Source of the DNA: Competibacteraceae bacterium UBA2792
GTDB taxonomy: Bacteria > Pseudomonadota > Gammaproteobacteria > Competibacterales > Competibacteraceae
Assembly: GCA_002352125.1 (NCBI GenBank)
Contig: DEHU01000184.1
Span: 1-5,044, forward strand
Reading direction: 5' to 3'
Length of the DNA stretch: 5,044 bases
Position 1 is the stretch's first letter. Each line of letters starts with the position of its first letter. The notes beneath the pieces were generated by a model. It had not been told where the DNA came from and made no database searches. It saw only the letters and a program-made list of their open reading frames with translations. The position numbers and the translations under genes were made by a program. Of this stretch, positions 1 through 4,980 are shown piece after piece.

Positions 1-164
1 CCCGCCAGAGAGCGTTCCTTGAACCAGGTTCCCTTGGCATATTCGGAATTGCTATGAATCGCCATGTTAAACCAGGTGAGTTGATGCAGGATGGAGAAAT
101 CCCCGACATCGAGCGTCCTGCATACCCGACAAGGAATTTTGGCGCCAGCCGCGACTTTGCCCAT
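1..164 (-). CDS. Unrecognised protein, N-terminal 54 residues only (cut by window edge)
   Basis: The reading frame begins at the ATG at 164 and runs off the left edge, so only 54 codons are visible. GAGGAG lies at 176-181, 11 nt before the ATG. That spacing is a little long, but it is the best start in the frame. The visible part reads as a soluble protein: there is no signal peptide and no membrane segment. It has a CxxC pair (Cys12 and Cys15), then an aromatic-rich stretch with Trp31, Trp47 and several His and Asn residues. I do not recognise the family. It lies downstream of the M15 peptidase gene on the same strand, 236 nt away, so it may belong to the same T6SS-linked group. The position suits an immunity gene, but an immunity protein against a periplasmic cell-wall enzyme would normally carry a signal peptide, which is absent. 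Existence as a gene is fairly likely; function is unknown. Confidence 0.6.
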   Translation of the reverse strand, partial: MGKVAAGAKIPCRVCRTLDVGDFSILHQLTWFNMAIHSNSEYAKGTWFKERSLA

Positions 165-175
165 GATAATGATCG

Positions 176-181
176 CTCCTC
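176..181 (-). promoter_or_regulatory. Ribosome binding site of the partial gene at 1-164
   Basis: GAGGAG on the minus strand, 11 nt upstream of the ATG at 164. This site decides the start of a gene otherwise cut by the window edge. Confidence 0.45.
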
Positions 182-272
182 TTAAGTGGTCAAACTTAAC
201 GAGAGATTAACCGCTTCGGGGCGCAATTTGCGAGATCGGCGCGGCGTGCCGCTCGCGGCATAGAGAAGGAGC

Positions 273-332
273 AAAACGACCGGGAATGCCGGTGATCGCG
301 CCGGGCATCGAAGGAACGGAGCGATGCCCGGC
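273..332 (-). promoter_or_regulatory. Nested inverted repeats between the M15 gene and the next gene; attenuator-like
   Basis: A perfect 11-bp inverted repeat, GCCGGGCATCG (300-310) with CGATGCCCGGC (322-332), surrounds an 11-nt loop. Read on the minus strand, it is followed by a second small hairpin, ACCGG-CATTC-CCGGT (293-279), then CG and four T (276-273). The second arm of the large hairpin can also pair imperfectly with CCGGCAT of the small one (one bulge), so the two arrangements exclude each other. This is the geometry of an attenuator or of a weak two-hairpin terminator after the M15 gene. The U-run is short and no leader peptide was found, so the role is uncertain. The rest of 165-400 holds three TTAA-containing hexamers (181-211) but no clear promoter. 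Confidence 0.4.
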
Positions 333-400
333 ATATCCGGCCCAAGCGGGTGGGTTGCGCCGACCGCTCGCGCTTTCCTGTTGGGCGCCCCGGAAATTTT

Positions 401-1303
401 TCAGGATTCCGGGTCGAAGAAGTAGTGCCAGGGTTCGTCCGGCGAGGCCAGCGGTCCGTGGAAGTGCGGCGCCATCGACATCGCCGATTTGAGCTTGGCC
501 GCGAAGCCCGAGGAGCGCCAGCCCGCCGCCCCGCCCGCGCCGTGCAATTTCTTGCCCGAGCTATCGTGCACCCGGAAGTCAATCGCCCGCCCGGTACCGT
601 GCGCCGAGAGCCCCGGCGCTGCCACCGTGAGCTTCGCGACGGAGCCCTTGAAAGGTTTTTTCAGAAATTCGACGAAGCGGGCCACCGCTTGAAAACGCTC
701 CGCCTCGATCAACCCGATCGTCGCCGGCAGCATGGCCGCTGGCCAGAAGAGCAGCGCCGCCGCCGAAAGGGCCACCAAATCTAGCCCGCCGTGCCCGATC
801 TGGAAAACGTGCTGTCCTGTCACCGGATCGAGTATGTCGCCGAGATCGGGATAGCGGGGCGTGCCGTCTTTGGCCTTGCGCCTGATTTCCACCCGGACCT
901 TGGCCAAGTATTCCGGCGCGTTGGCCTGGACGCCCGGATTGCTCTTCCAGCCATGGATTTGTTGTTTGAGATCGCGGTGATCGGAACCGGCTTTCAGCCG
1001 GTAACCCGGATTATCGTCGTTGAATTTTTTGATCACCTTGGTGATTTCGCTCGCCTGGGTTTCATGGGCGGGCGTGGTTTCCCAGTCGCTGACTTCGCCT
1101 TTCGACCAGACCCACCGGTCGGCGATGAACGCCGACCCTCGGTCGGGATCGCTCAGCACATGCACGAAGCGATGTAGCGCATAAAGCCTTTGATTGAGCG
1201 ATTTGATCTGCGGGAACATCTCCCGCACCTCGCCGGCGAACAGCATGAATCGCGCGGCGTCGAGATAGTGTCCGATCAATTGGTCGGTCGCTTTCGTGCC
1301 CAT
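401..1303 (-). CDS. Putative T6SS effector with M15/VanY-like D-Ala-D-Ala peptidase domain
   Basis: This 300-residue protein has a C-terminal zinc peptidase domain of the M15 (VanY/DacD-like) type. The motif SAHGTGRAIDF at 233-243 supplies His235 and Asp242. DEPWH at 289-293 supplies the general-base Glu290 and the third zinc ligand His293. Such enzymes cut D-Ala-containing peptides of peptidoglycan. The N-terminal 170 residues are polar, likely helical, and not recognised. A hydrophobic stretch at about 174-199 could be a membrane helix. There is no N-terminal signal peptide, so reaching the periplasm needs another route. hcp lies 290 nt upstream on the same strand, which makes delivery by T6SS a natural inference. 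The start is set by GGAGGAGG at 1309-1316, 5 nt before the ATG. An ATG at 1492 in the same frame would give 363 residues but has a poor ribosome site. The peptidase call is strong; the effector role is inferred from context. Confidence 0.82.
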   Translation of the reverse strand: MGTKATDQLIGHYLDAARFMLFAGEVREMFPQIKSLNQRLYALHRFVHVLSDPDRGSAFIADRWVWSKGEVSDWETTPAHETQASEITKVIKKFNDDNPGYRLKAGSDHRDLKQQIHGWKSNPGVQANAPEYLAKVRVEIRRKAKDGTPRYPDLGDILDPVTGQHVFQIGHGGLDLVALSAAALLFWPAAMLPATIGLIEAERFQAVARFVEFLKKPFKGSVAKLTVAAPGLSAHGTGRAIDFRVHDSSGKKLHGAGGAAGWRSSGFAAKLKSAMSMAPHFHGPLASPDEPWHYFFDPES

Positions 1304-1308
1304 GGCGG

Positions 1309-1316
1309 CCTCCTCC
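1309..1316 (-). promoter_or_regulatory. Strong ribosome binding site deciding the M15 gene start
   Basis: GGAGGAGG on the minus strand lies 5 nt before the ATG at 1303. The frame is open far upstream, through the intergenic region and into hcp sequence, so this site is what fixes the start. It abuts the palindrome CCAGATCTGG (1315-1324), which could modestly affect ribosome access. Confidence 0.8.
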
Positions 1317-1410
1317 AGATCTGGCATTGCAAAGCGGGTTGCGGTCTCGCTGGCCGCACCGGTAGATCGAAAGCGGCTCGTCGAGCCGATCCTTACTTTT
1401 GCGGCGACGG

Positions 1411-1440
1411 AAAAAAACCGCTCCCGGCAAAAGAGGGCGG
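1411..1440 (-). terminator. Candidate intrinsic terminator downstream of hcp
   Basis: On the minus strand, CCGCCC pairs with GGG-A-GCGG (six G-C pairs plus a U·G pair, one bulged A, about 8-nt loop). It is followed directly by seven T (1417-1411). It lies about 154 nt after the hcp stop and 108 nt before the M15 start, so it would reduce read-through from hcp into the effector gene. The bulge makes it imperfect. Confidence 0.5.
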
Positions 1441-1502
1441 GGCAGTTCGGAAAAGTGAACCGATGTCCGTCCTTGTCGATAAGCGATCCCATATCGTCTC
1501 GA

Positions 1503-1543
1503 TTTCGATCAGCCCGGCGCAAAAGCACCTGGGCCGATCGAAA
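1503..1543 (-). other. Long RNA hairpin in the hcp 3' untranslated region
   Basis: On the minus strand the arms TTTCGATCGGCCC and GGGCTGATCGAAA pair, and the stem continues GG/CC and G-U/GC pairs up to a TTTT loop. This gives about 18 pairs with one bulged A. Two positions are G-U pairs in minus-strand RNA but would be A-C mismatches in plus-strand RNA, so the structure favours the hcp transcript. It starts about 50 nt after the hcp stop and has no U-run behind it. A 3' stabilising or processing stem is therefore likelier than a terminator. Confidence 0.6.
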
Positions 1544-1593
1544 CGCGCCGCGCCGGCCGGTTCGCGACCGATCCGCACGCGACGCGTTCGCAC

Positions 1594-2082
1594 TCAGAGT
1601 TTCTTGTTGGCCTTGACGTCCCAGCCCGCCTTGCCGGCCGACTTGGTGGCGCCCTTCTCGTCCTGAGTGAAGTACTCCTGGGTCATGCTGGTGAAGTTCA
1701 ACGACAGGCTCTCGATCGGTAGACCCGCACCCTCGCTGCCGCCGGTCTGGTAGCTGCTGACTATAACCTCCTTGAACTTGAACTCCAGGAACTTCTTCTG
1801 GCCGCCGTCCTTGCCGGTGGGCTTGCGCATCACCAGGGTGGCCTCGGGGTAGTGGTGGCCCGAGCAGCACGACAGCAGCAACTGCGGCGAAGCCGCGCAG
1901 AAGTGCATGGTGTAGCTGAAGTCGTTCAGGCTCACCTTGCTGGCGCCCAGGCCGGTGCCGTGGCCGGCGGTACCCAGTTGGGTGGCGCCCCAGGACCAGC
2001 TCAGCACCTCGATCCACTCCTTGAACTCGAAATCCTTGCACTCGCCTTTCACGTCGCCAATTTTCAAAAATGCGTCAGCCAT
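1594..2082 (-). CDS. hcp: Hcp, T6SS inner tube protein
   Basis: This 162-residue protein matches the Hcp1 family in length and motif order: an opening KIGDVKGE, then LSWSWG, a Gly-rich loop (AGHGTGLG), the CSSG-HYPEA-like segment (CCSGHHYPEA), KEVIVSSYQTGGS, LNFTSMTQEY and a final GWDVKANKKL. Hcp hexamers stack into the tube that is fired with the VgrG/PAAR spike; small cargo can ride inside the ring. It is a cytoplasmic protein without a signal peptide. The start at 2082 is preferred over an upstream in-frame start at 2124 because it opens with the usual MADAFLKIGD and has GAGGA at 2090-2094, 7 nt upstream. Its own sigma-54-type promoter and the flanking hairpins suggest strong, separately controlled expression. 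The M15 peptidase gene follows on the same strand. No other T6SS structural gene is visible. Confidence 0.95.
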   Translation of the reverse strand: MADAFLKIGDVKGECKDFEFKEWIEVLSWSWGATQLGTAGHGTGLGASKVSLNDFSYTMHFCAASPQLLLSCCSGHHYPEATLVMRKPTGKDGGQKKFLEFKFKEVIVSSYQTGGSEGAGLPIESLSLNFTSMTQEYFTQDEKGATKSAGKAGWDVKANKKL

Positions 2083-2089
2083 GTTCGTA

Positions 2090-2094
2090 TCCTC
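2090..2094 (-). promoter_or_regulatory. hcp ribosome binding site
   Basis: GAGGA on the minus strand, 7 nt before the ATG at 2082. It supports this start over the in-frame start at 2124. Confidence 0.7.
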
Positions 2095-2113
2095 GCAATG
2101 TGGGTTCGGAAAT

Positions 2114-2135
2114 CGCGAGGGCAAACTCCCTCGCG
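2114..2135 (-). other. 5'-UTR hairpin of hcp
   Basis: A perfect 8-bp stem, CGCGAGGG (2114-2121) with CCCTCGCG (2128-2135), and a 6-nt loop that reads AGTTTG on the minus strand. It lies between the predicted transcription start (about 2189) and the hcp ribosome site, ending about 19 nt before that site, so it should not block initiation. A role in protecting the 5' end of the mRNA is plausible. Confidence 0.5.
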
Positions 2136-2199
2136 TCGATCGATCGCGTCGTCTCTTTCCGTCAGCGGGCGGGGGAGACCGAAGCGTTGCAAGGACTAG

Positions 2200-2215
2200 A
2201 GCATGTGGCGTGCCA
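2200..2215 (-). promoter_or_regulatory. Sigma-54 promoter of hcp
   Basis: On the minus strand the site reads TGGCACG-CCAC-ATGCT. Compared with TGGCACG-N4-TTGCW it differs only at the first T of TTGC, and it keeps the required GG-N10-GC spacing. Transcription would start near 2189, giving a 5' leader of about 107 nt. Sigma-54 control of hcp is known in several T6SS clusters and requires an AAA+ enhancer-binding activator, which is not encoded in this window. Confidence 0.75.
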
Positions 2216-2220
2216 AGTAT

Positions 2221-2233
2221 TAATTCATTGTTT
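2221..2233 (-). promoter_or_regulatory. Possible IHF site
   Basis: The minus strand reads AAACAATGAATTA, one mismatch from WATCAA-N4-TTR, inside an AT-rich block (about 2216-2247) that contrasts with the GC-rich surroundings. It sits between the sigma-54 promoter and the upstream inverted repeat, where IHF bending would help activator contact. The consensus is loose and AT-rich DNA matches it easily. Confidence 0.35.
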
Positions 2234-2260
2234 TATATAAATTATTTGCCTATCGAGCCA

Positions 2261-2310
2261 GCCATCCAAGCCAAAAAGAACTCGTCGGAGGCCATTTTGG
2301 CTCGGATGTC
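2261..2310. promoter_or_regulatory. Inverted repeat, candidate enhancer site for the sigma-54 activator
   Basis: GCCATCCAAGCCAAAAA (2261-2277) and the reverse complement of 2294-2310, GACATCCGAGCCAAAAT, agree at 14 of 17 positions. The spacer is 16 nt and the arm centres are 33 nt apart, about three helical turns. Measured from the predicted start near 2189, the arms cover about -72 to -121, the usual enhancer distance for sigma-54 activators. The identity of the binding protein is unknown. Confidence 0.45.
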
Positions 2311-2598
2311 CATTGATCGGGTCGCACCGCCGGTCGAGGCGTAGACGTTCGAGACGGCAAGCGATCACGGCGACGTGCGTGATTGCCTCGCCCTCGTCGA
2401 GCGGTTGCGACTGCAGCGGGTTCTGGGCGACGATACGGGCGTGCTAGGCTCCGCTTCGTCTTGGCCGCTTTCGGACGCTGTGCGGACGCAGGCACTGCCC
2501 GTCATGATTTTTGCCAAAATAAAACCTTTGGAGCCGGCCCGCTTCCCCGACGACAGCGCGCGCCGCTTTCCGCTTGCCTGCACGCGCGAGGTGATCCT
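2311..2598. other. Intergenic region between hcp control sites and the small plus-strand gene
   Basis: No convincing gene or sigma-70 promoter was found here. An interrupted inverted repeat occurs at 2356-2387 (GGCA and ATCAC pairing with GTGAT and TGCC around a 4-nt bulge and a 10-nt loop). The short AT-rich patch at 2504-2525 lacks a matching -35 element. The promoter of the small plus-strand gene is presumably in this stretch but could not be placed. Confidence 0.4.
2588..2595 (+). promoter_or_regulatory. Ribosome binding site of the small lysine-rich gene
   Basis: GAGGTGAT is an uninterrupted 8-nt complement to the 3' end of 16S rRNA, 3 nt before the ATG at 2599. It is the main reason to choose this short start over the longer open frame beginning at 2383. 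Confidence 0.65.
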
Positions 2599-2808
2599 AT
2601 GGAAAATTTTGTTCCCGTTTTCGAGTCGAAAATCAAGAAGCTGCGCGACAGGATCGTCAAGGAGCTCGCCGTTCCAAAGAAGGACCGCAACAAGAAACGG
2701 CTCAAACAGATGCTCAAAGAAATCAAGGGCATCAAGAAAACGATCAAGTTTGCGAAACGGATCAAAACCTGCCCGCATTGCGGCGAGCCTCTCTGGGACG
2801 AGGCGTAG
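2599..2808 (+). CDS. Small lysine-rich protein with a single CPHCG motif
   Basis: This 69-residue hypothetical protein starts at an ATG preceded by a full-length Shine-Dalgarno match. The middle, about residues 10-57, is strongly basic, with many Lys and Arg spaced among Ile, Leu and Val; it should form amphipathic helix and may bind nucleic acid or another acidic partner. The C-terminus has CPHCGEPLWDEA: a CxxC of zinc-ribbon style, but only half of a four-cysteine site, so metal binding would need dimerisation or other ligands. The tail turns acidic. Codons shift from the GC-rich non-coding texture upstream to a Lys/Ile-rich coding texture at this start, which supports a real gene. It is divergent from hcp and convergent with the fusion gene at 2992-4980. 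I do not recognise the family and assign no function. Confidence 0.65.
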   Translation: MENFVPVFESKIKKLRDRIVKELAVPKKDRNKKRLKQMLKEIKGIKKTIKFAKRIKTCPHCGEPLWDEA

Positions 2809-2840
2809 CGAACACGTCAAGCCGGAGATCTGGCCGCGAC

Positions 2841-2860
2841 GGGCGGTCTTCGGTCCGCTC
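2841..2860 (+). other. UUCG-tetraloop hairpin after the small gene
   Basis: On the plus strand GGGCGG pairs with CCGCTC (one G-U pair), then a U-U mismatch and a C-G pair close a TTCG loop, the extra-stable C(UUCG)G tetraloop. It lies 32 nt after the stop at 2808. The G-U pair exists only in plus-strand RNA. No U-run follows, so it is a 3'-end stabiliser or a weak terminator rather than a classical one. Confidence 0.4.
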
Positions 2861-2954
2861 TCTGCTACCGGCCCAAATTCCCGCGCTTCGATCCAAACGG
2901 CCCCGGCTACCTGGCGCGACCGCGGATGATCGCGATGCCGTGACCGCACCGGTT

Positions 2955-2973
2955 CCGCACCCTTTCGGGCGGG
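2955..2973 (-). other. GAAA-tetraloop hairpin after the CoA-transferase/GNAT gene
   Basis: On the minus strand CGCCC pairs with GGGTG around a GAAA (GNRA) loop, with two further C-G pairs beyond a bulged C. It begins about 19 nt after the stop at 2992. Its G-U pair forms only in minus-strand RNA. No U-run follows. Together with the hairpin at 2841-2860 it separates two convergent genes. Confidence 0.35.
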
Positions 2974-2991
2974 CGTTCCGTGAGGGGCGTG

Positions 2992-4980
2992 TTATCCATG
3001 ACCTATTCCATAATCCGCGTAATAATCGATTGCCGCGCTATTGTATCGAATGCGATGGTCGGCTCCCGCGATTTGATCGAAGATCAAGGTGATGTAAACC
3101 GTTTCGGCTTCTCGCTCTATCGTGAGGGTTTCGCAAAAGCTTTGCGCCAAGCGAATCATCCTTTCGTTCTCGTGCAGGATTTCGAAAACGAAGCCACGCA
3201 AGCCGCGCGTCATCGCCTGTTCGATCAGCCGTTGCAGCATCGCCGTACCCAAGCTTTGCCCCTGCCAGGCGGGCGCGATCATGACCGCGCTTTCCGCCAA
3301 ATTGGTGGATGGATTCACGAAATAGCAGGCGTGTCCCACCAGGTCTTCGTGCTCGCGGGGGCCCGTCGTGGCCACGAACGCCACGTCCGTTTCGTAGTTC
3401 ACGTTGCACAGGCGTTGCACTTGATGATCGGACAGGCTCTGCACCTGCTGGAAGAAGCGGGTATAGCGGTCGTCGTCGGACAGTTGGTGGAACAGTGCCC
3501 GGATGCTGGCAGCGTCGGATGCTTTGGCTGGACGCAGCAACACCGGCGGGCGGTTACCCAACGAGATCATCCGCTCGTCTTTCACCGGGTAGGCGCCCCG
3601 GTTTTCTAGCCGCTGGTCGGCGGGAACGTAACCGAGATCCTGCGCTTTCTTGAGCAGCCAGGGGCGAAAATGAGGATGGGCTACGTCGATCAGCGCGACG
3701 GCGCGCTCGCGGATGGACTTGCCGAACAGATAGGCCATGCCGTATTCGGTGACCACGTAATGCACGTCGGAGCGAGCGACGACGACGCCTTCGCCGACCC
3801 GCAACGTCGGGCGGATGCACGACGTTTCGCCATCGTCGGTGGTGGATGTGAGGCAGATGATCGGTTTGCCGCCGACCGACCGCGCCGTGCCCCGAATAAA
3901 CTCGCCTTGCGCCGCGATCCCGCCAAAATACTCGCCTTCGAATTGGTCCGCGCAAATCTGGCCGGTCAGATCGACGGTAAACGCCTCGGTGACCGACACC
4001 ATCCGGTGCTGGGCCGCGATGGCGCCGGAACGGCAAATGGCGTCGAGAGGCTGGAACGAGAACAAGGGATTGCCGTCGATGAGGTCGTAAAGCCGGCGCG
4101 TGCCCAAGGCGAAACCGGCGACGATCTGGCCACGATGATCGGTCTTTTTGCGTCCGGTCAGAACTCCGCGCTCCAGGAGGGGAATGATCGTATCCGTCAC
4201 GACGGTAGAATGAATGCCCAAATCCCGCCGTTCTTCCAAGTACTGGAGGACTGCGTTGGGAATGCGCCCCAACCCGACGTGCAAGGTAGAACCGTCATCG
4301 ATCAGGCTGGCGATGTAGCGCGCGATGCGCTCGACTTTCTCGGTCTTGACCCCCGGATCCACGTATTCGGTGACCGGAGTGTGGACTGGCACCAGCGCGT
4401 GAATCTGGCTCAGATGAACCATCGAACAGCCCATGCTGCGAGGCATGTGCGGGTTCACTTCGGCGATCACCAACAAAGCGCGTTCCAGTGCCGCCGGGAT
4501 GATATCCACCGAGATGCCCAGGCTGACGTAGCCGAACTCGTCGGGAAGGGAAACCTGAATCAGGGCCACGTCGATCGGGATGCGGCCCAATTCGATCAGG
4601 GCCGGCACTTGCGCGATCGAAATCGGCACGTATTCCGCCAAGCCCTGCTTCACGGCCGCGCGCATGTCCGATCCCACGAAAAAGCTGCGGTGACGATAGC
4701 GGGTGATGGCTTTGCCGGCGTGGTGCGGTACCGCTTGGACGGTGAGAAAATGCACCAGCTCGACATCGGCCGGCGGATCGGACAGATTCTCCAGTGCCGC
4801 GATCAGCGTGCGCGGCGCGGCGCAGCCGGTACCGACGAAGACGCGCTGGCCGGGGCGGATCAGGCAAGCGGCGCTCTCCGCCGAAATGACCTTATCGCGA
4901 TATGGTTCGAGTGCTGGATGTAGAATCGATTCGAGCGTTGGATAAGAGGCGATTTCGTTCACGTAATAGGAACCAAGCAA
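2992..4980 (-). CDS. Acetyl-CoA hydrolase/transferase-like protein fused to a GNAT acetyltransferase
   Basis: This 662-residue cytoplasmic protein has three parts. Residues 28-215 form the N-terminal acetyl-CoA hydrolase/transferase domain (DKVISAESAACLIRPGQRVFVGTG). Residues 230-455 form the C-terminal half of that fold, including HYVVTEYGMAYLFGKSIRERA at 407-427. Residues 480-636 are a GNAT domain: LLRPAKASD, RYTRFF, and the acetyl-CoA-binding QSLGTA at 575-580, resembling the Pat/PatZ protein lysine acetyltransferase domain. Fusions of this order are known in proteobacteria. Two features are odd. The position matching the catalytic Glu of class I CoA-transferases (HTE or YTE then V/M) is Thr259 in GIHSTVV, and the Gly-rich GGQxDF-type loop reads AAQGEF (356-361). 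The transferase reaction may therefore be lost. The start used is a TTG with no Shine-Dalgarno; GTG at 4962 is an alternative. An in-frame stop lies six codons upstream, so the start must be near. The family call is strong; the substrate is unknown. Confidence 0.9.
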   Translation of the reverse strand: MLGSYYVNEIASYPTLESILHPALEPYRDKVISAESAACLIRPGQRVFVGTGCAAPRTLIAALENLSDPPADVELVHFLTVQAVPHHAGKAITRYRHRSFFVGSDMRAAVKQGLAEYVPISIAQVPALIELGRIPIDVALIQVSLPDEFGYVSLGISVDIIPAALERALLVIAEVNPHMPRSMGCSMVHLSQIHALVPVHTPVTEYVDPGVKTEKVERIARYIASLIDDGSTLHVGLGRIPNAVLQYLEERRDLGIHSTVVTDTIIPLLERGVLTGRKKTDHRGQIVAGFALGTRRLYDLIDGNPLFSFQPLDAICRSGAIAAQHRMVSVTEAFTVDLTGQICADQFEGEYFGGIAAQGEFIRGTARSVGGKPIICLTSTTDDGETSCIRPTLRVGEGVVVARSDVHYVVTEYGMAYLFGKSIRERAVALIDVAHPHFRPWLLKKAQDLGYVPADQRLENRGAYPVKDERMISLGNRPPVLLRPAKASDAASIRALFHQLSDDDRYTRFFQQVQSLSDHQVQRLCNVNYETDVAFVATTGPREHEDLVGHACYFVNPSTNLAESAVMIAPAWQGQSLGTAMLQRLIEQAMTRGLRGFVFEILHENERMIRLAQSFCETLTIEREAETVYITLIFDQIAGADHRIRYNSAAIDYYADYGIGHG

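Noticed and set aside
1374..1388. CGGCTC-GTC-GAGCCG hairpin as a terminator
   Set aside because: It has a short stem with a 3-nt loop and no U-run on either strand.
401..1492. Longer M15 protein starting at the in-frame ATG at 1492
   Set aside because: Only a weak GAGACG precedes it, and the extension crosses the terminator-like structure. GGAGGAGG before 1303 is much better. It is kept only as an alternative.
1393..1593. 66-residue frame starting GTG right after the hcp stop
   Set aside because: It has no ribosome site, an Arg/Ala/Pro-rich shadow-like composition, and overlaps the RNA hairpin and terminator.
401..2041. A single 546-codon minus-strand frame running from inside hcp through the M15 gene
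   Set aside because: Its first part is hcp read in a wrong frame and its middle is intergenic with hairpins. Only the part from 1303 has a strong ribosome site and a recognisable domain.
2365..2949. Long frames on both strands (194 residues minus, 184 residues plus) overlapping the small lysine-rich gene
   Set aside because: Neither has a ribosome site or a recognisable domain, and their composition is shadow-like. The 69-residue frame has an ideal ribosome site.
3670..4923. 417-residue plus-strand frame opposite the CoA-transferase gene
   Set aside because: It is an antisense shadow of a strongly recognised gene, rich in Arg, Asp, His and Gln from complementary GC-rich codons, with no family motif.
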